The notes under the pieces: model-generated
Seen by the model: only the letters and a program-made list of their open reading frames with translations
The model's database searches: none
Told to the model about the DNA's origin: nothing
Program-made: the position numbers and the translations under genes
Part shown: positions 44,558 through 53,396 of the stretch, one piece after another
Position numbering within the stretch: the stretch's first letter is position 1
How the letters are laid out: each line of letters begins with the position of its first letter
Assembly (NCBI GenBank): GCA_036268995.1
Contig: DATATB010000025.1
Location: forward strand, 48,281-112,280
From: DATATB01 sp036268995
GTDB lineage: Bacteria > Planctomycetota > Planctomycetia > Pirellulales > PNKZ01
Direction of reading: 5' to 3'
Length of the DNA: 64,000 nucleotides

Positions 44558-44591
44558 TGCTCTGCGTGCCGCCGGCCTGAGCACTCGGCGC

Positions 44592-44792
44592 TCACTGATG
44601 CGTCACGCGGCTATGAAAACGCTCGAATAAGATCAGCAGCCGTGGATAGTAGTAGGAAGTCAGGCAGCGGTTGCACATCACTGGCACGGCCAGCGGCGCA
44701 ACGATCCATTGCCAGCCCGAAATCTTTTGCCGCCGGGCGTCTTTTGCCATGCAATTGAGGCATTGAACCGCATCGCCGGTTGGTTGGTTCAT
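44592..44792 (-). CDS. Small zinc-ribbon-like membrane-associated protein
   Basis: A 66-residue protein with two CxxC motifs (QCLNC and MCNRC) separated by a hydrophobic segment (GWQWIVAPLAVPV). The pattern, ending SYYYPRL, suggests a small zinc-binding protein near a membrane surface, as seen in some short planctomycete proteins. The start at 44792 lacks a strong Shine-Dalgarno site. The role is unknown. Confidence 0.55.
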   Translation of the reverse strand: MNQPTGDAVQCLNCMAKDARRQKISGWQWIVAPLAVPVMCNRCLTSYYYPRLLILFERFHSRVTHQ

Positions 44793-45023
44793 GACTATTC
44801 ACTAACTTGCCGAGCATCCGGCAGGGCAGGGGTTGGCTCTGACGTCCATGACTTTGGATTCCAGTTGCCTTCGCAAGCGGCGCTCGCAGCGAATGGCGCG
44901 CCGAATAATCGAGGAACTGGGAAAATGACAAGTGCGGCTGTCTTAGCCGGCATTTTGTCGAGGTGGGACGAGAAACCTGCCTGCCCTTCGCGATTTCTCA
45001 GTGAACGTTTCAAGATTAATTGA

Positions 45024-45091
45024 GCTTGCAAACGACTGCAAGCAACAACGCGCGAAATCACTCGAATTCGAGCGAAAAATCTTCGCGCGTT
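45024..45091. repeat. Nested inverted repeats downstream of a glycosyltransferase gene
   Basis: In the gene-poor stretch 44793-45161 there is a 7-bp hairpin (45024-45030 with 45037-45043), then a 10-bp hairpin (45047-45056 with 45082-45091) that encloses the perfect palindrome CTCGAATTCGAG (45061-45072). It may terminate the leftward glycosyltransferase transcript or form a small structured RNA. No gene is seen in the rest. Confidence 0.5.
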
Positions 45092-45161
45092 TAACACTAA
45101 TGAGGGATATGCCGAGCACCAGGGACCAGCGCCCGGGCAGGACTGCTGAGCCGCGCAGCGG

Positions 45162-45899
45162 CTAACGATGCACGAGGTTTCGCGCACCAAGCCGGGCGAT
45201 AATCGACAAGGCGGACAGCGCCTCGCGGCCGTCGATCTTCGAGAGGCCGCGCACCCGATCGACGAACGTGATCGGGTATTCGCCCATGCGGCAACCCAGC
45301 TTCTTCAGCCGCCAGAGCATTTCTTCCTGAAACGAATAGCCGGACGACGTCAACTGGCCGAAATCCAACTGCCGCAGCCTCGAAGTGCGATAGCAGCGAA
45401 AGCCGCCGCTGCAATCTTTGACGCGCAGCCCCAGCAGCGCCCGCGAATACAGGTTGATGGCCCGGCTCATGAAATGCCGTTTCAGCGGCCAGCCCTCGAT
45501 CTGGCCGCCCGGCACGTACCGCGAGCCGATCATGACGTCGATTTCCCCCTCGCCGTCGCGGTTCATGGCCGCCAGCAAGTCGGGCACGTAGCGTGGATCG
45601 TGGCTGAAGTCGGCATCCATGTTCACCACGTAATCGTAGCCGTGGTCCAGGGCGTACTGCATGCCGGCCAGGATTGCCGACCCCAGCCCCAACTTGCCGG
45701 AGCGGTGAATGCAATGGATGCGCGGATCGCTCTGCGCTTGCTCGTCGCACCAGCGGCCGGTGCCGTCGGGCGAACCGTCGTCGACGATGCACACGTCCAC
45801 CTGCGGTGCATAGCGGAACAATTCGCCGAGCAACTGCGGCAAATTCTCGATCTCGTTGTAGGTGGCAATCGTGACGAGCGTCTTTTCGGCTGAAATCAT
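45162..45899 (-). CDS. Polyprenol-phosphate mannosyltransferase-like GT2 enzyme (DPM1-like)
   Basis: A 245-residue family 2 glycosyltransferase. Motifs TYNEIENL, DDGSPDGT, the metal-binding DADFSHDP and GSRYVPGG follow the DPM1 pattern, and the C terminus has FQEEMLWRLKKLG. It lacks the membrane extension found in some relatives. It would transfer a sugar from a nucleotide to a polyprenyl phosphate for later use in glycan assembly. ATG 45899 was chosen to begin the fold; no Shine-Dalgarno is present. Confidence 0.9.
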   Translation of the reverse strand: MISAEKTLVTIATYNEIENLPQLLGELFRYAPQVDVCIVDDGSPDGTGRWCDEQAQSDPRIHCIHRSGKLGLGSAILAGMQYALDHGYDYVVNMDADFSHDPRYVPDLLAAMNRDGEGEIDVMIGSRYVPGGQIEGWPLKRHFMSRAINLYSRALLGLRVKDCSGGFRCYRTSRLRQLDFGQLTSSGYSFQEEMLWRLKKLGCRMGEYPITFVDRVRGLSKIDGREALSALSIIARLGARNLVHR

Positions 45900-46173
45900 C
45901 GACGTCAGGATACTAAGTCGGCCCCCGGCGGAAAATGGCCACCTGGCTGGTGCAACCCTGTACACCAGGGCGGGAAACAGTGAACCTGCGTCGCCGATTG
46001 CATGTCCAGTAGACGTTCGCCCCCAGTGCGGTCGGGATCGACCGAAACCTGGACAATTCGCCGCAGTGGGGTGCGTTCAGTATAATCGATCGTTTGCCAG
46101 CGCAGACGGACCATTGAGCGGCAGGCAGCGCCAGCAACAACTAGAGCGCGGCCGCCTGCCACCCCCAGGATTC

Positions 46174-47475
46174 ATGGATATTGCGGCCCCCTGTCCGACG
46201 ACGACCTCCGCCAGGCGCTCCGCTGCGCCTGCGGCCGAGGGGCGCGTGCTGGGTCGCAGCTTCTGGCTGACGTACGCCTCGAACACCTCAATGATGGCGG
46301 CCGTCAGCCTGCTGTATCGCTACTCCGACTTTGTCTTTTCGCTGGGCGGGACCGAACTGCTGCTAGGTGTGATCGTCGGGCTGGGCATGGTGGGCAGCGT
46401 GCTGATGCGCGCGTTTCAGGGCGCCGGCGTAGACCGCTACGGCGCCCGACGTGTGTGGCTTGGTTCGGCCGCCTTGTTCGTGGCCTGCTGATTGGCGCAC
46501 TTGGCGTTGTCCACGGCCCATTCGCCCGCGATCTTTGTGCTGCGCATCGTCTGGCAGACGAGCGTGGCCGGCTTCTTCGGGGCGTCGATCAGCTACATTG
46601 CCGGCCGCCGCTCGACGGTCGAAATGGCCGAAGCCATCGGCACGCTGGGGACTTCCGGTTTTATCGGCACCGTGCTGGGCACCAGCCTGGGGGATCAACT
46701 CCTGGGATCCGGAATGGCGCATCGTTCGATGTTTGCCCTGGCCGGCGGCATCGGCGCGGTGGCCTTGTTCTTCGCCTGGCTGGCGACCCATGCCGATTTG
46801 CCGCCCGTGCGCCGCCGCCGGCCGCCGCTCGTCTGGCTGCTGAAACGCTATCATCCCGGGCCGGTGCTCTTGATGGGCATGGCCACGGGCTTTGGCCTGG
46901 GGCTGCCGCCGATCTTTCTTCGGCCGTACGCGGTGGAGTTGGGAATCGGCCAACTCGGGACTTTTTTCTATCCTTACATGCTCGTGGCCTTCGTCACGCG
47001 GCTGGCCATTCGCCGGTTGCCGTTGTGGATCGGCATTCGCGGCATGATGCTCTTGGGCTTGGCGAACCTGGCGCTCGGCATTCTGCTGTTCGTGCCGGTG
47101 CGCGAGGCCTGGCATCTGTATCTGCCGGCCGTGTTCCTGGGCGTGGCCCATGCGTGCATGTTTCCCGCGGTAGTGGCCGGCGGCAGCACGGCGTTTCCGG
47201 CCCGATACCGCGGACTGGGCACAGCCGTGATGCTGGCCATGTTCGATGTCGGCAACGTGATCGGTCCGCCGGCCTTTGGCGCGATCTGGCAGCTCGCCGA
47301 GGTGTGGGGCTGGGGGCCGTTCCAGACGGCGTTCTTCGCCGCCGCCGGCTTCTTGACGGCGCTCGGCGTCGCATTCTTATGGATGTCGCGCAACTCGCGC
47401 CTGGAAGTCGGGGCGATTACACGCCTACGCATTGCGGCCGCCAGCGCACCGACGGCGGGCAGCGAAGCGGCGTGA
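46174..47475 (+). pseudogene. MFS transporter gene interrupted by an in-frame TGA
   Basis: The reading frame from ATG 46174 (AGGA upstream) encodes an MFS-like protein of 433 residues with about 12 membrane segments, but codon 106 (46489-46491) is TGA. The part before ends LFVAC and the part after starts LAHLALSTAH in the same frame, so a single change (for example TGG to TGA) explains it. A TTG directly follows the stop and could permit a restart. It may be a pseudogene, a split protein or a sequencing error. The substrate is unknown. Confidence 0.75.
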
Positions 47476-47522
47476 TCCACCCCGGCGCAGGGCCGCGAGC
47501 CTCCGCTCGGCGTTCTGGCCGC

Positions 47523-48467
47523 TCAGCCGCGCATTTGCCCGTCGAGCAGGACGGCGCCGGCTAGCCGCGCGCCAGATTGCTGCAAGTGGCGGGTGGCCTC
47601 TTCAGCCATCCAGCGCGGCGTGCGGTCGAGTTCGACGAGCAAGTACACGGCATCCACTGTCGAGGTCCATCCGGCCGACATGCTGGTGGCCGGGCCGCCA
47701 TCCAAGAGGATGAATCGAAAGCGGCGTTTCAGATCGCTCCACAACAGGCGCCATTGCTCGATAGACGGCAGATCGCCGGGGGTGCCGGCTTCCAGCACGC
47801 TCAAGCCGCGCAAGGCGGTGGGGCGAATCGTTTCGTGCCATGTGGTCTGACGCCGCAGCACGTCCATCAATCCCGGTGCGCCGCCCCAGTACTCGGCCAG
47901 CCGGCCCGGTGCACGCTCGAGCCGGGCATCGACCAGCAGCACTTCGTGCTTCGGCCCGTCCGCCAACGCCTCGGCCAGGGCGGCCGAAATCTTCGTGGTT
48001 TCCAGGCCCGGGTCAGCCGCGGCCAGCGCCACCACGCCGGAAGTTAGCGCCGAAACATGCGCCATCATGGCCGCCGCCACGCGCCGTACCTGGTCGGTCG
48101 GCGCGGGCCGATGGACGTGCGACTCTCGGTAAGCAAACTCGGGCGGCGCGGCCTTCAGCGGCACGTTGACCGGCGGAGCCATGCCCGGCGGCGCGATAGT
48201 CGGCGGGGCCGAAAGGGGCGGCTCAATGAACGACGTTTCGGCCAGCAGCGGCTCCAGGGCCGCCTCGACGAACGTCAGCGGCTCCAACTCGGCCGGATCG
48301 AGGGTCTCCGCAGCGGGAGGCCATGCCTCGGGCTGCATCGGCTCTGGCCAAGGTGCAGGCGCCGGCGCGGAGCCGCTACGGCGACGAGGGGTGGGACGCA
48401 TGCCGCCGGCCGTCGAGGGCGGTCCCTTGGCCTCGATCTGCTTGATTGCTTCGAGCATCCGGCCCAT
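47523..48467 (-). CDS. BY-kinase-like (CpsD/CapB) ATPase with degenerate P-loop
   Basis: A 314-residue protein. Residues 1-130 are Pro/Ala-rich and probably disordered. Residues 150-314 resemble the CpsD/CapB tyrosine-kinase ATPase: the P-loop region reads AAADPGLETTKISAALAEAL where SxxPGEGKST is expected, Walker A' is LLVDARLERAP, and Walker B is ILLDGG. The P-loop lysine is missing, so ATP hydrolysis is doubtful. There is no obvious Tyr-rich tail. It sits with the chain-length and AAA genes and may have a structural or regulatory role in polymer export. Confidence 0.7.
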   Translation of the reverse strand: MGRMLEAIKQIEAKGPPSTAGGMRPTPRRRSGSAPAPAPWPEPMQPEAWPPAAETLDPAELEPLTFVEAALEPLLAETSFIEPPLSAPPTIAPPGMAPPVNVPLKAAPPEFAYRESHVHRPAPTDQVRRVAAAMMAHVSALTSGVVALAAADPGLETTKISAALAEALADGPKHEVLLVDARLERAPGRLAEYWGGAPGLMDVLRRQTTWHETIRPTALRGLSVLEAGTPGDLPSIEQWRLLWSDLKRRFRFILLDGGPATSMSAGWTSTVDAVYLLVELDRTPRWMAEEATRHLQQSGARLAGAVLLDGQMRG

Positions 48468-48527
48468 GGTTCAACCCCGTGGCTCAAAGGCCCCGTACCT
48501 CAAAGGCTCTGTGCGGCGGATATGCGC

Positions 48528-50075
48528 TTAGCCGTTCCGCAGTTTCGCAAAGAGCTGGCGATACTCCTGCCGCCGCGCTGCCGGTGTATTGCCGGCCTGC
48601 CGCGGCATGTCCGGATCGTTTTCGACGACGATCATTTCCATTTCGTGCGCGTCCGACGCGTCCATTGCAATATTGCCAGGCTGGGCCGAATTCGGCGGTC
48701 CGGCTTGGATGCCCTCGGCCGCGGCAACCGCATGCTTCAGCTCGTATCCGCCGCCACAAGCCCCGCTGCACATGTGGTCGACCGGCTGCGATGCCGTCTG
48801 CGGCGCCGAAGCGGCGATGACCATCGAGTGCAGGCGATCGGCCACTTCGTCGGTCACCGCCAGTTGCGGCCATTGCCCGGCTTGCATGTGCGGTTCCAAA
48901 AGCGAGCTAAGCAGCGAGCCTTCGAGGCTGCTTACCGAGGGGTAATCGGCCAGCGATGCGTCGGCCAGCGTATAGCGGTCGAGCACCACTTCCTCTTCCA
49001 GAAAGCTCTCCGCAAACGGGTCGCTGTGCATGTTCGTATTCGAGGGGAGCGGCTCGAAGGGCTCGGGCAGATCGAAGTCGTCGTCCAGCGATGCCAACTG
49101 CGCCGTGATCTGATCCAGCTTCACCGTCGGCGACGGCTCGGACGACATCATTTGCTGCATGCTAAACGGCAAAGCCTCCGGCTCGTCTTCGTCGTCCAAC
49201 TCGCCGAATTCGATTACGCTAGCGCCCGCGGCTTCGGACTCCACGTCCGCATCGTTCCAGGGAGCTGGCAATTGCTGCAGGTCGGACCAGGCTTCTTCCA
49301 CCCGGTTCTTGTCGATCAGCCGTCGGCCGGCCGCATAGGCCAGCACCAGGGCGTGGTCGCCCAACTGGTTGATCAGTCGAGGAATGCCGCCAGTGGCCTG
49401 GTGCATGGCATCCAGCGCATCGGGCGTGAGGATCGTATCGCTTTGCCCGCCCATCGCGGCGATTTGCGACCGCACAAATGCCGCTGTTTCGGCGCGCTCA
49501 AACGGCGATAGGTACGACCGCACGGCCAGCCGCTGCGCCAGCGCGTCCAACTTCGGATGGGTCAGATGCTCTTCCAAATTGCGATTGCCGGCCATGATCA
49601 GCCGCACGCGCGGCTGGCCGTCGCGGGCATAGTCGCCCAACAGCCGCAGTTCCTCGAGCAGCCGCAGCGGCAGCCGGTGCGCTTCGTCGACCAACAGCAG
49701 CACTCCGGCCGGGCAATGAGGATTGGGATCCAAGCGTTCGAACAGCGCCAGCCGCAGCTCGCCTTCGTCCATTCCGCGATACGGCATTTGCAGCTCGTAG
49801 AGGATCGCCTGCATCAGCTCGCGGCGGCCGCTGAAATTTCCGCTGGCCAGCATCACCACCGTGAAGCGTCCGTCGAACCGGCGGGCGAGCATTTCCAGCA
49901 GCAGGCTTTTGCCGGTTCCCGGGGCGCCGATCAAAATGCCCGGCCCTTCGGCTCGGTCGACGCAGCGAACCAGCGCGTGGTAAGCCGCTTCGATGCTTTG
50001 GGCCGGGAAATAGCGTTCCGGCTGCGGAGCGGCGGCGAAGGGGCGTTGCTTGAGTTGGAAGAAGGCTTCGTACAT
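48528..50075 (-). CDS. ExeA/GspA-type AAA ATPase
   Basis: A 515-residue protein. Residues 1-260 are the AAA domain: Walker A GAPGTGKS, Walker B VLLLVDEAHRL and the GGIPRLINQLGD sensor region. The N terminus (MYEAFFQLKQRPFAAAPQPERYF) is typical of the ATPase of exosortase/EPS loci. The C-terminal half is acidic and low complexity, with no TPR or OmpA domain seen. AAGG before ATG 50075 supports the start. It lies between the chain-length protein (147 bp upstream) and the BY-kinase-like gene (60 bp downstream); all are probably in one operon. Confidence 0.87.
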   Translation of the reverse strand: MYEAFFQLKQRPFAAAPQPERYFPAQSIEAAYHALVRCVDRAEGPGILIGAPGTGKSLLLEMLARRFDGRFTVVMLASGNFSGRRELMQAILYELQMPYRGMDEGELRLALFERLDPNPHCPAGVLLLVDEAHRLPLRLLEELRLLGDYARDGQPRVRLIMAGNRNLEEHLTHPKLDALAQRLAVRSYLSPFERAETAAFVRSQIAAMGGQSDTILTPDALDAMHQATGGIPRLINQLGDHALVLAYAAGRRLIDKNRVEEAWSDLQQLPAPWNDADVESEAAGASVIEFGELDDEDEPEALPFSMQQMMSSEPSPTVKLDQITAQLASLDDDFDLPEPFEPLPSNTNMHSDPFAESFLEEEVVLDRYTLADASLADYPSVSSLEGSLLSSLLEPHMQAGQWPQLAVTDEVADRLHSMVIAASAPQTASQPVDHMCSGACGGGYELKHAVAAAEGIQAGPPNSAQPGNIAMDASDAHEMEMIVVENDPDMPRQAGNTPAARRQEYRQLFAKLRNG

Positions 50076-50222
50076 GGCACCTTATCTCTTGGGTCTGAGA
50101 GCTGCGCCCAGTTCAGCGCACCATGATGGTCTTCGTTAAAATCGGCAGTGCGAGCCTGCCCACTCCAGCTTTCGCGCCACCGAGCTAAAGAGCTGGCACC
50201 GCGAGCGGACTGGCCGGCAGCG

Positions 50223-51440
50223 TTATGCGGCGGGCTCCGCGCGCTCGTAAGAACGCACCAAATTGGCCGGTAAGACGCCCACCACTGGCATCCGCAGCAC
50301 GCGCTGGACTTCCGCCGCCGTATGGATCGTCGACGGCCGCACGCACAGCGTCGCGCCGCCAGCCAGCACCAGCCCCGCCGCCAACACTGCCAGCAGCCAG
50401 GGCGCCAGCGGTTGCGGCGCCGTCGTGGCCGGCACGACTGCCGCAGTCAGCGTTTCGCGGCGATCGGCTCGCGCCTGCACGAGCGCATCGTGCGCTTCGC
50501 GTTCGGCCTGTTGAGCGGCGGCCAGGCCTGCCTCGGCACGCTGGAAGGCACCTTGCGCGAGCATCAGATTCTCTTGTGCCGCCCGATCCATCGCGGCAGG
50601 GACATTGGCCACGGCGGGTGCCTGATAAACGCTTGATGGCAAGGCGGCCGGCACTCCCAGCCGCGCCGTGATCGCGGCGATGCGTTCATCAAGGTCGATC
50701 ACGTCGGGATGCGCCGGCGTGCGGCGTTCGAGCAGCGACTCGCGGCGCGCCCGCAACTCGCTCAGTTGGTGCTCGGCCTCGGCGCGCTGCGCGCTGACTG
50801 CCGCTTTGTCCGTCGGGGCCTCGACAACCACGGCCGGCGCGTTGGCCGCCGCGGCCGCGGCGGCCGACAATCGCCGCACGGCCTCATCCACGTCGAGCCG
50901 CGAATGATTCAGCCGCTGCCGAGCCGCTTCGACCGCGGCCTCTGCCTGCCGATGCTTCCGCTCGGCATTGTCCACGCGTGCGTCGTGCAGTTGATCCACA
51001 TAAAGCCGCGTCAAACCATCCAACAGCTTTGCGGCCTGCCGGGGGGGCAGTCCCGGCATACTGCTCAAAGTGATGCGGCACCCCGGCGCGCCTTCGCGGC
51101 GACTGGACGCCACATTCAACCGCGCGGCAATCGCGGATGCCAGCACCGGACGATCGCCCGGCCTGGCGAGCCGCTGCGATTGCAAGACGGCCTCGATGTG
51201 TTCGGGCCGTGCCAGCGCATAGCGAAGCCCTTCGGGCTCGATCGGATCGGCATCGGCCGGCAGCTCGATGCGGGCCGAGACGCTGATTTCATCCGCCGGC
51301 GGCGCCAGCGTCCGCATGACCACGACCGTGCCGATGGCCAGCGTGCCAAAAAACAGCACCGAAAACACGGCCACGCGGCGCAGTGCGTCGCGACCCCAGA
51401 CGGGCGGCAATCCGGCGGGCCGAGCTTCGTTTGATGGCAT
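50223..51440 (-). CDS. Wzz/GumC-type polysaccharide chain-length determinant-like protein
   Basis: A 405-residue protein with membrane helices at about 22-45 (VAVFSVLFFGTLAIGTVVVM) and 352-372 (APWLLAVLAAGLVLAGGATLCV). The periplasmic part between them contains a long Ala/Glu/Arg-rich coiled coil (about 150-260 and 295-340). This is the Wzz/GumC layout that controls polymer length. The C-terminal cytoplasmic stretch includes VLRMPVVGVLPA but has no kinase domain; the separate BY-kinase-like protein may be its partner. It is first in the three-gene operon. Confidence 0.8.
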   Translation of the reverse strand: MPSNEARPAGLPPVWGRDALRRVAVFSVLFFGTLAIGTVVVMRTLAPPADEISVSARIELPADADPIEPEGLRYALARPEHIEAVLQSQRLARPGDRPVLASAIAARLNVASSRREGAPGCRITLSSMPGLPPRQAAKLLDGLTRLYVDQLHDARVDNAERKHRQAEAAVEAARQRLNHSRLDVDEAVRRLSAAAAAAANAPAVVVEAPTDKAAVSAQRAEAEHQLSELRARRESLLERRTPAHPDVIDLDERIAAITARLGVPAALPSSVYQAPAVANVPAAMDRAAQENLMLAQGAFQRAEAGLAAAQQAEREAHDALVQARADRRETLTAAVVPATTAPQPLAPWLLAVLAAGLVLAGGATLCVRPSTIHTAAEVQRVLRMPVVGVLPANLVRSYERAEPAA

Positions 51441-51681
51441 TGATAGTGACTGGGATGAAGGGCGGCCGCACCGAGCGCGAACGAGGAGGCTCTCGGGTTT
51501 CGGCCCGAGTCGTCATCGACCGTCAAACGCGCTCAGCTTGAGTTCGACCGGCCGGACCGTTGGCCGGCTTCGCACGCTAGCGGACCTGGCCGCTGGTCTT
51601 GCAGGCAGGTGCTTGCAATCTTTCGCCGAGTCGTGCAGGCTGGGATTGCGCGATCGCGAGCACCCCGTGCGGAGAATGCCC

Positions 51682-52515
51682 ATGCAAGTTGCCTGTTTCA
51701 CCAAGAGTTTTCAGGACTGGCCGCTGGAGCGGCTGTGCCGCGAGCTGGCCGAACTGGGGCTCGACGGCCTGGACCTGACCGTGCGCAAGGGCGGCTCCAT
51801 CGATCCGGCCGACGTCGATCAGCAACTGCCCACGGCCATCGAAACGGCCCACAAGCACGGGCTCAAAGTGCTGCTGATCACTAGCGACATCACGGATCCC
51901 GACGAGCGGGCCGAGCGCGTGCTGGCAGCCGCCGCCAAGCATGGCATCAATCGCATCAAGCTGGGCTACTACATCTACAAGCCCTTCGGCACGCTGGCCA
52001 AACAAATGGACGACGTTCGCCGCCGGCTCGATGCCGTGGCCAAAACGGCCGTGCGCTACGACGTGCTGCCTTGTGTACACATCCATTCCGGCAACGACAT
52101 TCCTTCGCACGGCACGATGCTTTATCAGCTTATCAAGGACATGCCGCCCGAGCGGATCGGCGCCTATGTCGATCCGCTGCACATGACGCTCGAAGGCGGC
52201 GGCGCCGGCTGGCTGCAAGGACTCGATCTGCTGGCCCCGTGGATCAAGCTCGTGGCCATCAAAAATTTCGATTGGCACAAGACCCAGCGCGACCAGCTCG
52301 GTCAGCAGCGGTGGGCAACCAGTATGGTGCCGCTGGACGAGGGCGTGGCTCCCCTGCCCGACTTCATCGCCACGCTGCGAAAGATCGGCTACGACGGCAC
52401 GTATTCACTGCACAGCGAATACAAGGGCAAGCACAGTTTCCACGACATGAATACGGAAGAATGCCTGAAGCAGACAACCGCGGATTTCGCCTATTTTAAG
52501 CGTCTGTTTGCATAA
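51682..52515 (+). CDS. Xylose-isomerase-like TIM-barrel sugar isomerase/epimerase
   Basis: A 277-residue protein. The AP endonuclease family 2 TIM-barrel is seen in CFTKSFQDWPLERLCRELAELGLDGLDL, HIHSGND, YVDPLHMTLEGGG, IKNFDWHK and HSEYKG. The His/Asp/Glu residues (H in HIHSG, D in YVDPLH, E in HSEYKG) could bind a divalent metal. GGAG 7 nt before ATG 51682 favours this start over ATG 51676. It acts in the cytoplasm on a sugar or polyol; the substrate is unknown. trpF begins 22 bp downstream, but a shared function is not obvious. Confidence 0.88.
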   Translation: MQVACFTKSFQDWPLERLCRELAELGLDGLDLTVRKGGSIDPADVDQQLPTAIETAHKHGLKVLLITSDITDPDERAERVLAAAAKHGINRIKLGYYIYKPFGTLAKQMDDVRRRLDAVAKTAVRYDVLPCVHIHSGNDIPSHGTMLYQLIKDMPPERIGAYVDPLHMTLEGGGAGWLQGLDLLAPWIKLVAIKNFDWHKTQRDQLGQQRWATSMVPLDEGVAPLPDFIATLRKIGYDGTYSLHSEYKGKHSFHDMNTEECLKQTTADFAYFKRLFA

Positions 52516-52537
52516 GGCACGGCCGGCCAACTCGCCT

Positions 52538-53209
52538 ATGTTTCGCATCAAGATCTGCGGCATCACCACAATGGCCGACGCCCAAGCGGCTGCCGAAGCC
52601 GGCGCCGATGCCATTGGCCTGAATTTCTGCGCCGCGAGTAAACGTTGCATAAGCGTGGCTCGCGCCGCGGAGATTATCGCAGTTCTGCCGGGTTATGTGG
52701 CCAAGGTCGGCGTGTTTGCCGACATGCAGCCGGCACAGATAATCGAAATCGCCATGCGCCTGGGCTTGGACACGCTTCAGCTTCATGGCCGCGAGACACC
52801 GGCCGACTTGGCGCAACTCAGCGGCAAGCGACTGGTCAAAGCCTTCAGCTGCGGACCAGCCGGTCACGAGGCGGTGCTAGCGTACCTGGCCGATTGCCAA
52901 CGCGCCGCAGCGGGGCCCACAATGGTCTTGCTTGATGCCCTTTCTGATGGCCAGTTGGGGGGTACGGGACGGTTGGCCGATTGGCACGCTGCCCGCAGCT
53001 ACGGGGCCCAAGCCGGCGTGCCGCCGCTGGTGCTAGCAGGAGGGCTCACGGCCGAGAACGTCGGCGAGGCGATTCGCACCGTGCGGCCGGCGGCCGTCGA
53101 TACGGCCAGCGGCGTCGAGCGCAGCCCAGGACTCAAAGATCCGGACAAGCTCGCGCGCTTTATCACCGCCGCCCGGGCTGCCTTTAGCGAAATCGAGCGC
53201 TGCCCTTAA
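52538..53209 (+). CDS. trpF: Phosphoribosylanthranilate isomerase
   Basis: A 223-residue TIM-barrel enzyme that catalyses the Amadori rearrangement of PRA in tryptophan synthesis. KICGITTMADA with the catalytic Cys, VGVFAD, LQLHGRE, VLLDAL with the catalytic Asp, and LAGGLTAENV are all present, and DTASGVERSPGLKD forms the phosphate-binding C terminus. ATG 52538 was chosen because it begins the fold; a TTG at 52508 overlaps the previous gene. No other trp gene is nearby. Confidence 0.93.
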   Translation: MFRIKICGITTMADAQAAAEAGADAIGLNFCAASKRCISVARAAEIIAVLPGYVAKVGVFADMQPAQIIEIAMRLGLDTLQLHGRETPADLAQLSGKRLVKAFSCGPAGHEAVLAYLADCQRAAAGPTMVLLDALSDGQLGGTGRLADWHAARSYGAQAGVPPLVLAGGLTAENVGEAIRTVRPAAVDTASGVERSPGLKDPDKLARFITAARAAFSEIERCP

Positions 53210-53396
53210 GCTCGATCGCAGCCGCATTTCATTCGTCATTCATCATTTCCGCCCCGCCCCGCCGGCCGCATCTCTTGTCAGCGTTTGAAGGCCGACTTAT
53301 CATGCTCCAATTGCAAGATACGTGGGGCTTTGCGCCGACCGCTCGGCGCCGGATCCGCAAAGAATTTGTTTCGTTTCTCGACAGGAGATTCTGCCA

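Noticed and set aside
46489..46491. Selenocysteine or programmed read-through at the MFS TGA
   Set aside because: No selenocysteine-type stem-loop was recognised after the TGA and MFS transporters are not known selenoproteins. A mutation or sequencing error is simpler.
53210..53396. Possible SAH or SAM riboswitch before ahcY
   Set aside because: I looked for the conserved riboswitch core and saw none; the leader contains only an ordinary Shine-Dalgarno site.
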